A stretch of DNA of 22,112 nucleotides from Bilophila sp964538355. GTDB taxonomy: Bacteria > Desulfobacterota > Desulfovibrionia > Desulfovibrionales > Desulfovibrionaceae. The DNA lies in NCBI GenBank assembly GCA_964538355.1, contig CAZIFC010000038.1, positions 1 through 22,112 on the forward strand. The letters run 5' to 3'. This document shows positions 8,120 to 14,045 of the stretch, one piece after another. The notes beneath the pieces are model-generated. The model was not told where the DNA came from. It worked only from the letters and a program-made list of their open reading frames with translations, and ran no database searches. How positions within the stretch are numbered: position 1 is the first letter of the stretch; every line of letters begins with the position of its first letter. The position numbers and the translations under genes are program-made.

Positions 8120-8220
8120 CGGACAGGCCGCAAACGCTCTTGCCGCATGCGGAGCGGCAGCAACGTGCCTGTTGACGACCGGTTTTTCTTTGCTCTTCTT
8201 TTCCCTTCCCAAAGGACATT

Positions 8221-9522
8221 ATGCGCATCAATATTCTCACGCTGTTTCCTGAATGGTTCACCTCTCCGCTGAACACCGCCTTGCTCGGCAAGGCACGGGA
8301 ATCGGGGCTTGTGGAATTCGACCTCCTGAACCCGAGAGATCGGACGGAAGACCGCCACCATCTTGTGGACGATCGGCCTTACGGCGGCGGGCCAGGCATG
8401 GTGATGATGCTTGAGCCGCTGGTCAGGACGCTGCGGGAGCTGGAAACGGAACGTGGCGGAGCGGGGCGCATCATCATGCTTGCGGCGGCGGGCAAGCCGT
8501 TGACCCAGTCGCTGGCCCGGGAGCTGGCGAAGGAAGAAACGCTGACGCTGGTGTGTGGACGCTATGAAGGCATCGACGCCCGCTTGCTGGACATCCTGCC
8601 TGTAGAGCAGGTAAGCGTGGGCGAGGCCGTTCTGAATGGAGGCGAGGCCGCCGCCATGATGCTGGTTGAAGCCGCTACCCGGCTGATTCCCGGTTTTATG
8701 GGCAAGGAAGAGTCCGGCGATGACGAGAGCTTTTCGGCGGGGCTGCTGGAGTACCCCCACTTCACCCGTCCTGAGGTTTTCGAGAACGTATCGGTTCCCG
8801 AGGTGCTGCGTTCCGGCGATCACGCCAAAATCGCAAGGTGGCGGCGTGAAAAGTCGCTGGAAACCACGCTCCGGGTTCGTCCCGACATGCTGGATGAAGC
8901 TCCGCTGACCGGAGACGATCTGGAGTGGCTGCGCGAGGCGGCACAGGAGGCGGGACGCTTGCGCCTGGGGCGCAATCTGCATTGTGCCCTTGTACATTAC
9001 CCCGTGTTCCTTGGAGATCGAAAAACCGGCGCGACCTCTTTGACAAATCTGGACGTTCACGATATAGCACGTTGTTCCCGAACATATGGACTGGGGAGTT
9101 TCACGGTTGTGACCCCCCTGAAAGACCAGCAGGCCATTTTGGATACGCTGGTCCGTCACTGGACGGAAGGCCCCGGCGGGGTTTCCAATCCGGATCGCGC
9201 CGAAGCGTTCCGCCTTGTCCAGATGGCCCCGAATGTGCAGGGAGCTATTGAACTTGTGGAAGCACGCACAGGACAGCGTCCGGTTCTCCTGGGAACCAGC
9301 GCGCGAGATAACGGCGTCATGACGCCGCAGTCGGTACGGAATTTCCTTGAAGACCGCCCGGTTCTGCTCCTTTTCGGGACAGGGCACGGCATGGCCCCGG
9401 AAATTCTGGATGTCTGCGACGGCGTGTTGCGGCCTTTGCGGTGGATGGACGCGTACAACCATCTTCCGGTGCGTGGAGCGGTCGCCATTACCCTTGATCG
9501 TATTCTTGGCGATTGCTGCTAG
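8221..9522 (+). CDS. trmD: TrmD fused to a second SPOUT-like RNA methyltransferase domain
   Basis: The N-terminal about 240 residues are tRNA (guanine-37-N1)-methyltransferase. Visible motifs are INILTLFPEWF, DDRPYGGGPGMVM (SAM/tRNA site), CGRYEGIDARLL, the trefoil-knot region SVGEAVLNGGEAAAMM, and LEYPHFTRP with SGDHAKIARWR. In the knot motif the usual GD is GE. From about 250 to 430 there is an extra domain of the TM1570 type (SAM-dependent RNA methyltransferase family), with ALVHYPVFLGD, ATSLTNLDVHDIAR, FGTGHGMAPEIL and YNHLPVRGAVAITLDR. TrmD alone is about 240-250 residues, so at 433 this is a fusion. I recall the fusion in Desulfovibrio; in Thermotoga the two are separate neighbouring genes. 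The target of the second domain is unknown. AAAGGA precedes the ATG. rplS follows, as is usual, but rimM and rpsP are not upstream. Confidence 0.94.
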   Translation: MRINILTLFPEWFTSPLNTALLGKARESGLVEFDLLNPRDRTEDRHHLVDDRPYGGGPGMVMMLEPLVRTLRELETERGGAGRIIMLAAAGKPLTQSLARELAKEETLTLVCGRYEGIDARLLDILPVEQVSVGEAVLNGGEAAAMMLVEAATRLIPGFMGKEESGDDESFSAGLLEYPHFTRPEVFENVSVPEVLRSGDHAKIARWRREKSLETTLRVRPDMLDEAPLTGDDLEWLREAAQEAGRLRLGRNLHCALVHYPVFLGDRKTGATSLTNLDVHDIARCSRTYGLGSFTVVTPLKDQQAILDTLVRHWTEGPGGVSNPDRAEAFRLVQMAPNVQGAIELVEARTGQRPVLLGTSARDNGVMTPQSVRNFLEDRPVLLLFGTGHGMAPEILDVCDGVLRPLRWMDAYNHLPVRGAVAITLDRILGDCC

Positions 9523-9523
9523 A

Positions 9524-9595
9524 GCCTCTTCACGGCCACATTCCTGTGGTACGGTGCAATGCTCTGGCTGAAGCCTCCTTCTGGAAAAGAGGCTT
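9524..9595 (+). promoter_or_regulatory. Competing hairpin arms between trmD and rplS
   Basis: GCCTCTT (9524-9530), right after the trmD stop, and AAGCCTC (9571-9577) can each pair with the same downstream segment (AAGAGGC 9587-9593 or GAGGCTT 9589-9595). The pairings exclude each other. This is the geometry of an attenuator or a leader switch, but no good T-run follows (only CTTTGG), so function is unproven. Confidence 0.25.
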
Positions 9596-9641
9596 TGGCC
9601 CGTTTCGGGAGTCATGGACAAGCGAAGCGATATAACTTCAG

Positions 9642-9663
9642 GTTGCCCGCCAGACGGGGCAAC
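9642..9663 (+). promoter_or_regulatory. Hairpin just upstream of the rplS ribosome binding site
   Basis: A 7-bp stem (GTTGCCC 9642-9648 with GGGCAAC 9657-9663) ends a few bases before the AGGAGAAG Shine-Dalgarno of rplS. It could modulate L19 translation, for example by protein feedback. No homology to a known L19 leader can be checked from sequence alone. Confidence 0.35.
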
Positions 9664-9680
9664 GCTCTCAGGAGAAGAAC

Positions 9681-10028
9681 ATGACCATTATCGAAAAGAT
9701 CGAACGCGAACAGATGCGCCTTGATATTCCCGCTTTCAAGCCCGGCGACGCCGTGAAAGTGCACTTCCGTATCGTGGAAGGTGAAAAGGAACGTATTCAG
9801 GTGTTTCACGGCAACGTGATCCGCATCCATCGCGGCACCGTGGGCGCGACTGTGACCGTCCGTAAGGTCTCCGACGGCGTGGGCGTGGAACGTATCTTCC
9901 CCCTGCACTCCCCCTTCATCGATCACATCGAACTGGTGACCGAAGGCTTCGTGCGTCGTAGCCGCCTGTACTACCTCCGCGACCTTAAGGGTAAGGCTGC
10001 CCGTATCAAGCCCAAGAAGCGCTACTAG
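9681..10028 (+). CDS. rplS: 50S ribosomal protein bL19
   Basis: Large-subunit ribosomal protein at the 30S-50S interface. The 115-residue length is standard, and the whole protein matches the family: IEKIEREQMRLDIPAFKPGD, VKVHFRIVEGEKERIQVFHG, GVERIFPLHSPFI and the basic C-terminus LYYLRDLKGKAARIKPKKRY. AGGAGAAGAAC gives a strong ribosome binding site. The gene lies 158 bases after trmD, a wider gap than in E. coli, and this gap holds potential leader hairpins. A strong intrinsic terminator follows. Confidence 0.98.
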   Translation: MTIIEKIEREQMRLDIPAFKPGDAVKVHFRIVEGEKERIQVFHGNVIRIHRGTVGATVTVRKVSDGVGVERIFPLHSPFIDHIELVTEGFVRRSRLYYLRDLKGKAARIKPKKRY

Positions 10029-10094
10029 TTTTTTCGCCGTGGGAGATCCTCTCCCCGGAACAGGCGTTTCCCCGCCCGTTTGCGGGCGTTTCGG

Positions 10095-10136
10095 AAAAAG
10101 GGATCTTTCCTGCGAAGATCCCTTTTTCCCGTTTTT
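10095..10136 (+). terminator. Intrinsic terminator after rplS
   Basis: A perfect 13-bp stem (AAAAAGGGATCTT at 10095-10107 with AAGATCCCTTTTT at 10115-10127), a 7-base loop, and T-runs inside the stem end and again at 10132-10136. This is a canonical rho-independent terminator, and the A/T ends make it usable in both directions. rnhB begins only about 20 bases later, so its expression must come from read-through or a promoter overlapping this region. Confidence 0.88.
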
Positions 10137-10157
10137 GCCTTTTGTTATGGAGAACCT

Positions 10158-10871
10158 ATGGCTGGCCGCAAAAAATCCGTCCCCGCACAGGAGGAGCTGT
10201 TTCTGTGCCCTTCCGCCAAACAGGGAGGCTGGTTTCCCGGCCTTCCCGCTTCCGTGATTGCCGGTATCGATGAAGCCGGGCGCGGCTGTCTTGCCGGACC
10301 GGTGGTGGCTGCGGCGGTGATTCTTCCCGAAGGCGTCGTTATCCCCGGACTCGACGATTCCAAGGTGCTTTCAGCCACCCGCAGGGACGGGCTGGCTGCC
10401 CAGATCGGCGCGGTTGCCCTTGCCTGGGGCATTGGCGTAGTCTGGCCTCGGGAAATCGATCGCATCAATATTTTGCAGGCAACGCTCAAGGCCATGTGCC
10501 ATGCCGCCAGCGTCCTGAAAGTCCGTCCCGAAGCCTTGCTGATAGACGGCAACCAAACCCTGCCCGAGCCGTTGTTTCGCCAGCGTCCGGCTGTCTGGCC
10601 TGTTTCTCCACGCCAGCGGGCAATCATCGATGGCGATGCCCTTGTCCCCGTGATTTCGGCCGCTTCAATCGTAGCCAAGACGTTTCGGGACATGCTGATG
10701 GACAAGCTTGATCGGCGTTATCCCGGTTACGGTTTCGCCAAACACAAGGGCTACGGCTCGAAGGAACATTTCGCCGCCTTGAGGGAGCTTGGCCCCTGCC
10801 CCCTGCACCGGAAGACGTTTCGTGGCGTATTGCCCGAGCAGAACGTGTCCCGGCAAGGCTCCTTGTTGTGA
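10158..10871 (+). CDS. rnhB: Ribonuclease HII
   Basis: Cytoplasmic endonuclease that cuts RNA in RNA-DNA hybrids and at single ribonucleotides in DNA. The four acidic active-site residues are visible: DEAGRG (D38, E39), LIDGN (D130) and GDALVPVISAASIVAKTFRD (D160). The KHKGYGSKEH motif lies near the C-terminus. The distance between D130 and D160 is about 12 residues longer than I expect from E. coli, which indicates a small insertion. The frame is open from 10080, but the ATG at 10158 has GGAG five bases upstream and gives a normal length of 237 residues, while the earlier ATG would start inside the rplS terminator. The stop overlaps the GTG start of the next gene. Confidence 0.95.
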   Translation: MAGRKKSVPAQEELFLCPSAKQGGWFPGLPASVIAGIDEAGRGCLAGPVVAAAVILPEGVVIPGLDDSKVLSATRRDGLAAQIGAVALAWGIGVVWPREIDRINILQATLKAMCHAASVLKVRPEALLIDGNQTLPEPLFRQRPAVWPVSPRQRAIIDGDALVPVISAASIVAKTFRDMLMDKLDRRYPGYGFAKHKGYGSKEHFAALRELGPCPLHRKTFRGVLPEQNVSRQGSLL

Positions 10872-11269
10872 CAATACGGCAACACAAGGGGCAGGATGGT
10901 GAAAACCGTGCCGCCGCATGGCTGGAACAGGCTGGAATGCATGTTCTTTCCCGTAACTGGCGCAGTGGGCCGCATGAGCTGGACATCGTGTGCCGGGATG
11001 GAGACGAGCTTGTTTTTGTTGAAGTCCGCATGCGTGGGCCGGGAAGCCTCGCTTCGCCGGAAGAGAGCATGACCCCCGCCAAGTGCCGCAACGTGATCCG
11101 GGCTGCGAGAGCCTATCTTGCGGCGACCGGGATGTGGGATGTCCCCTGCCGATTCGATTTTGTCTGCGTCCGCGGCGCAGGCGCAACTTCAGAACTGGAC
11201 TATTACCGCCATGTCTTTGATATCTCCGAAATTATGGGTAGTGGCGACGCCGCTTGGCAACCCTGGTGA
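10868..11269 (+). CDS. yraN: YraN family (UPF0102) nuclease-fold protein
   Basis: A 133-residue member of the YraN/UPF0102 family, which has a restriction-endonuclease-like fold and no firmly established role. The family pattern is present: GQDGENRAAAWLEQAG (7-23), SRNWRSGPHELDIV (28-41), and LVFVEVRMRG (48-57). The acidic positions E37, D39 and E52 are kept, but the usual E-V-K lysine is arginine here (E-V-R). It starts with GTG, and the TGA of rnhB lies within that GTGA overlap, which suggests translational coupling. The 3' end overlaps the start of rsmI by about 59 bases. rnhB-yraN adjacency is common in bacteria. Confidence 0.9.
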   Translation: MTIRQHKGQDGENRAAAWLEQAGMHVLSRNWRSGPHELDIVCRDGDELVFVEVRMRGPGSLASPEESMTPAKCRNVIRAARAYLAATGMWDVPCRFDFVCVRGAGATSELDYYRHVFDISEIMGSGDAAWQPW

Positions 11270-12044
11270 TCTTTCCCCCCGTGCGCGTGCCGTGCTGGAA
11301 TCCGCAGACATGGTTCTTGCGGAGGATACCCGGCGGGCCGGGTTGCTCTGCCAGCGGTGCGAGGTGAAGGCCAGGCGGTTCATGAGCTTTCATGACCATA
11401 ATGAGGAAAGCAAGCTGGATGAAGTGCTCGCGCTTCTGAAAGAGGGGCGTACGCTGGCACTGATATCCGATGCCGGGCTGCCGCTGGTGGCGGACCCCGG
11501 TTACCGGCTGGTCCGGGCGTGCCGGGCGGAGGGGATATCCGTTTCCGTTGTCCCCGGCCCGTGCGCGCCGGTCACGGCCCTTGCGGGAAGCGGTATCGCC
11601 CCGCAGCCGTTTGCCTTTTTGGGCTTTTTGCCCCGCAACCGCTCGGATCAGGAAAAGACGCTGGCTCCCTTTGCCAATCTGGCATTGACGCTTATCTTTT
11701 TTGAACGTAAGGACCGATTGGCTGAGACTCTCTCGGTTGCCCATGCGGTGCTCGGGCCTCGGGAGCTGTGCATTGCCCGCGAACTGACCAAGACGCATGA
11801 GGAATATCTTTCGGGGCGGCTGGAAGAGGGTATTCCGGCGGGTTCCGAGTTGCTCGGGGAAATCACGGTTGTGGTGGGGCCGGCTGAGGCCGGCAGAATA
11901 ACGGACAGGGAAGAAGTGATGCGGCTCATTGCCGAAGAACGGGAACTGGGCGGTTCGCCCCGCGATGTTGCGCGTCGGGTACAAACCCGGACGACCGGCT
12001 GGACGGTCAAGGGGATTTACGCGCTGCTGTCCGCAAGGAGGTAG
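11211..12044 (+). CDS. rsmI: 16S rRNA (cytidine-1402-2'-O)-methyltransferase
   Basis: Methylates the ribose of C1402 in the 16S rRNA decoding centre, using SAM. The 277-residue tetrapyrrole-methylase fold is complete: LWVVATPLGNPGDLSPRA at the N-terminus, LAEDTRRAG, SFHDHNEESK, LISDAGLPLVADPGYRLV, VVPGPCAPVTALAGSG, and the C-terminal RsmI region (ISRE-like CIARELTKTHEE). The frame is open from 11118, but family alignment places the start at the ATG at 11211 (MSLISPKLW). That start has no clear Shine-Dalgarno and lies inside yraN, so coupled translation is likely. A TTG at 11217 is an alternative. The stop codon overlaps the smpB ribosome binding site. Confidence 0.94.
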   Translation: MSLISPKLWVVATPLGNPGDLSPRARAVLESADMVLAEDTRRAGLLCQRCEVKARRFMSFHDHNEESKLDEVLALLKEGRTLALISDAGLPLVADPGYRLVRACRAEGISVSVVPGPCAPVTALAGSGIAPQPFAFLGFLPRNRSDQEKTLAPFANLALTLIFFERKDRLAETLSVAHAVLGPRELCIARELTKTHEEYLSGRLEEGIPAGSELLGEITVVVGPAEAGRITDREEVMRLIAEERELGGSPRDVARRVQTRTTGWTVKGIYALLSARR

Positions 12045-12046
12045 AT

Positions 12047-12508
12047 ATGGGTGCCAAGAAAACGGGCGGTTCTCTGATAGGGGACAATAGAAAGGCTCGG
12101 CATATTTATGAATATCTGGAAACTATCGAGGCCGGGATTGCGCTGACAGGCCCCGAGGTCAAGAGCCTCCGTGCTGGACAGGTCAATTTTACGGATAGCT
12201 ATGTGGAGTTCAGGAAAGGCGAGGCGTGGCTGATTGGGCTGCATATCGCACCGTATACCAATGCGGGCTATGTGGAACAGAACGCCGACAGGCCCCGCAA
12301 ACTGCTGATGCACGCACAGGAGATTGCCGCCTTTGCCGCCAAGGTCGAGCAGAAGGGGCTGACCATCGTTCCTGCGAAGCTGTATCTCAAGCACGGAAAG
12401 ATCAAGGTGGAGCTGGCCCTTGGACGCGGGCGCAAGCTACACGATCATCGTGTCGAGCTGAAACGCCGGGCAGAACACCGCGACATGCAGCGGGAATTGC
12501 GCGGCTAG
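12047..12508 (+). CDS. smpB: SsrA-binding protein SmpB
   Basis: Binds tmRNA and delivers it to stalled ribosomes for trans-translation. The 153-residue protein has the family features: an N-terminal RKARHIYEYLETIEAGIALTG-type beta-barrel strand, GPEVKSLRAGQVNFTDSYV, the central IAPYTNAGY, and a basic C-terminal tail (GRGRKLHDHRVELKRRAEHR) that mimics the missing tRNA part. The strong AGGAGG ribosome binding site includes the rsmI stop codon, and the ATG is two bases after that stop. No ssrA gene is visible in the window. Confidence 0.97.
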   Translation: MGAKKTGGSLIGDNRKARHIYEYLETIEAGIALTGPEVKSLRAGQVNFTDSYVEFRKGEAWLIGLHIAPYTNAGYVEQNADRPRKLLMHAQEIAAFAAKVEQKGLTIVPAKLYLKHGKIKVELALGRGRKLHDHRVELKRRAEHRDMQRELRG

Positions 12509-12580
12509 TTTCCCCGCCCATGCCGTTTTGCCGGATTCCCGGCTGATCAAACGTTACGGCGGAAAACCGGCGTCTTCTGC

Positions 12581-12609
12581 TTGACAGGGAAAACCGCTTC
12601 CTGTATATC
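12581..12609 (+). promoter_or_regulatory. Sigma-70-type promoter of tRNA-Ala
   Basis: TTGACA at 12581-12586 and TATATC at 12604-12609 are separated by exactly 17 bases, about 30 bases before the tRNA 5' end. This is the best promoter match in the window and makes the tRNA independent of smpB transcription. Confidence 0.8.
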
Positions 12610-12638
12610 GGACTGCGTTGCCGCACAGGTAACGTTGT

Positions 12639-12714
12639 GGGGATGTAGCTCAGCTGGGAGAGCGCAGCGTTCGCATCGCTGAGGCCGTCGGTTCAATCCC
12701 GTCCATCTCCACCA
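12639..12714 (+). tRNA. tRNA-Ala (anticodon CGC)
   Basis: A 76-base cloverleaf. The acceptor stem is GGGGATG with CATCTCC, including the G3-U70 wobble that identifies alanine tRNAs. The D arm contains AGCTGGGAG. The anticodon stem is CAGCG/CGCTG around the loop TTCGCAT, giving anticodon CGC, which reads GCG. The T arm has GTCGGTTCAATCCCGTC-like pairing with TTCAATC. The discriminator is A and the CCA end is encoded. A promoter precedes and a terminator follows. Confidence 0.97.
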
Positions 12715-12727
12715 TCAAGATTTTTCA

Positions 12728-12769
12728 AAAGCCTCTGCAAGGACTCATAAGTGCTTGCGGAGGCTTTTT
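12728..12769 (+). terminator. Intrinsic terminator after tRNA-Ala
   Basis: A 14-bp stem with one G-U wobble (AAAGCCTCTGCAAG at 12728-12741 with CTTGCGGAGGCTTT at 12754-12767) ends in a T-run through 12769. The A-run on the 5' side could let it also stop transcription of the convergent minus-strand operon, whose last gene ends 101 bases away and has no better terminator. Confidence 0.88.
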
Positions 12770-12869
12770 CATTGTTCCCGGGGAGTTCTGGAACGGTTCG
12801 GTTTCCTGGGGCAGGGCGGTGATGGAAAAAGCGTCTTTCAAGCTGTTCCCCATGCCGCAGGCGGCTCTC

Positions 12870-13862
12870 CTAGTTGAGCAAGCGTTGCCATTCCCTGCCC
12901 AGGGTTTCGCCGGCGGGACTGCCGAATCGAGTCATATAATCGGGCACGGAAAAAATGGCGAGCGTCCGCACGCCGGTGGATGCCGCAAGGCAGGCCTGCT
13001 CCAGAAGGGAAGGCAGGGAAGCCGGTTCTGCACGGAAAGGGCTTGTGGGGGTAGGGGGCAGTTCGTTGAACGCTTCTATGACCGCGGCGGTTTCCACCCC
13101 GGCCCGGTTCATGGCGTTTCGGGTTGCCGCAAGGTAGAGGGCAGCCTCATCGGGCAGGAGCTTGTGCGCGCCCACGCCGTCCTGGACATAAACCCGCTGC
13201 ACGCCTGAAGCCTGTATGATTTGCAGCCAGAAATACGCCCATCCGTCGGGTGATTCGTGTCCGTTGGCAAAACCGGAAATGGCAAAGGGGATGGTCGGCA
13301 TGAGTGCGACGCAGGTTTCCTTGAAATGCGTCAGCACTCTCAGCAGGCAGGCCCGCCTTTCAGGCGCGCTCCATGTGGTATCGTCAAGTTCCATAGGAAG
13401 ATAGAATCCGCTGAAGGCCGGAGACAGGGCGACCAGCGGCACAAGCCGGTTTGCCGCCGCGGTCTGCTGGCGGAAGGTTTTCCATAGATAGGCCTCCAGT
13501 GCGGGCTGCGGGCCGGCAATGCCTTTCCACCATGAGGAGTCATGCCTCAGCCCGATCCAGACCTTCATGCCGCGGGCTTCCGCCATATGCAGAATCCGCG
13601 TCGCGGTCGCGGTGAAGTCCATGTCGTCAAACGCTGTCCACTGCACAACGATTTCGCGCAGATGCAGGGCCTCAAAGCGGGCGAATAAGGCGTCCCATGT
13701 GGATTCGTCCCATCGGGATACCTTTTCAAGGGGCTGAATGAAGGTCGCATAGACAACGTTTTCCGGAGGACGTACGCATGGGGGGGACGCCATGACGGAA
13801 GGTTGCGGCAGAATGAGGCATGCGAACAGGACAAGGGATGCCAGGCAAAGGGAACGTTGCAT
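12870..13862 (-). CDS. Exported DUF4434-like TIM-barrel protein, putative glycoside hydrolase
   Basis: From the chosen start the protein has 330 residues. It begins with a Sec signal peptide (MQRSLCLASLVLFACLIL, cleavage probably after VMA near residue 25), so it acts in the periplasm or at the surface. The rest resembles the DUF4434 family, a glycoside-hydrolase-like TIM barrel. Visible segments are VVYATFIQPLEKVSRWDEST, LHLREIVVQWTAFDD, MKVWIGLRHDSSWW, FSGFYLPMELDD and an acidic late strand VIEAFNEL. The frame is open to 13949, but the ATG at 13862 has GGAG eight bases upstream and starts exactly at the signal peptide. It lies 183 bases after nfrA with no terminator between, so it is probably the last gene of the glycan operon. 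E. coli also has an uncharacterised exported gene (ybcH) beside nfrA; I cannot confirm homology. A glycan-trimming role is inference. Confidence 0.75.
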   Translation of the reverse strand: MQRSLCLASLVLFACLILPQPSVMASPPCVRPPENVVYATFIQPLEKVSRWDESTWDALFARFEALHLREIVVQWTAFDDMDFTATATRILHMAEARGMKVWIGLRHDSSWWKGIAGPQPALEAYLWKTFRQQTAAANRLVPLVALSPAFSGFYLPMELDDTTWSAPERRACLLRVLTHFKETCVALMPTIPFAISGFANGHESPDGWAYFWLQIIQASGVQRVYVQDGVGAHKLLPDEAALYLAATRNAMNRAGVETAAVIEAFNELPPTPTSPFRAEPASLPSLLEQACLAASTGVRTLAIFSVPDYMTRFGSPAGETLGREWQRLLN

Positions 13863-14045
13863 AATACCGACTCCGTACAGCGTATGAAACAGGATACGGT
13901 AACACGGGAACTCCCGCAAACTGCCGCCGAAAGGCGATGGATCAAGCAAGCCCGCGGTCTTTGGGCAATGCGGACACGCAAGCTCTTGAGGGGGAACCGT
14001 TTCAGGCTGATTGCGCGGGTTGTTTCCATAACGCCCTGTTCTGGT

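Noticed and set aside
8172..8200. TTGACG in front of trmD as a -35 box
   Set aside because: No sequence resembling TATAAT lies 16-18 bases downstream.
5959..9621. A 1220-codon open frame on the minus strand opposite rpe, tkt and trmD
   Set aside because: It spans three well-supported genes on the other strand and has the low-complexity composition expected of G+C-rich antisense frames.
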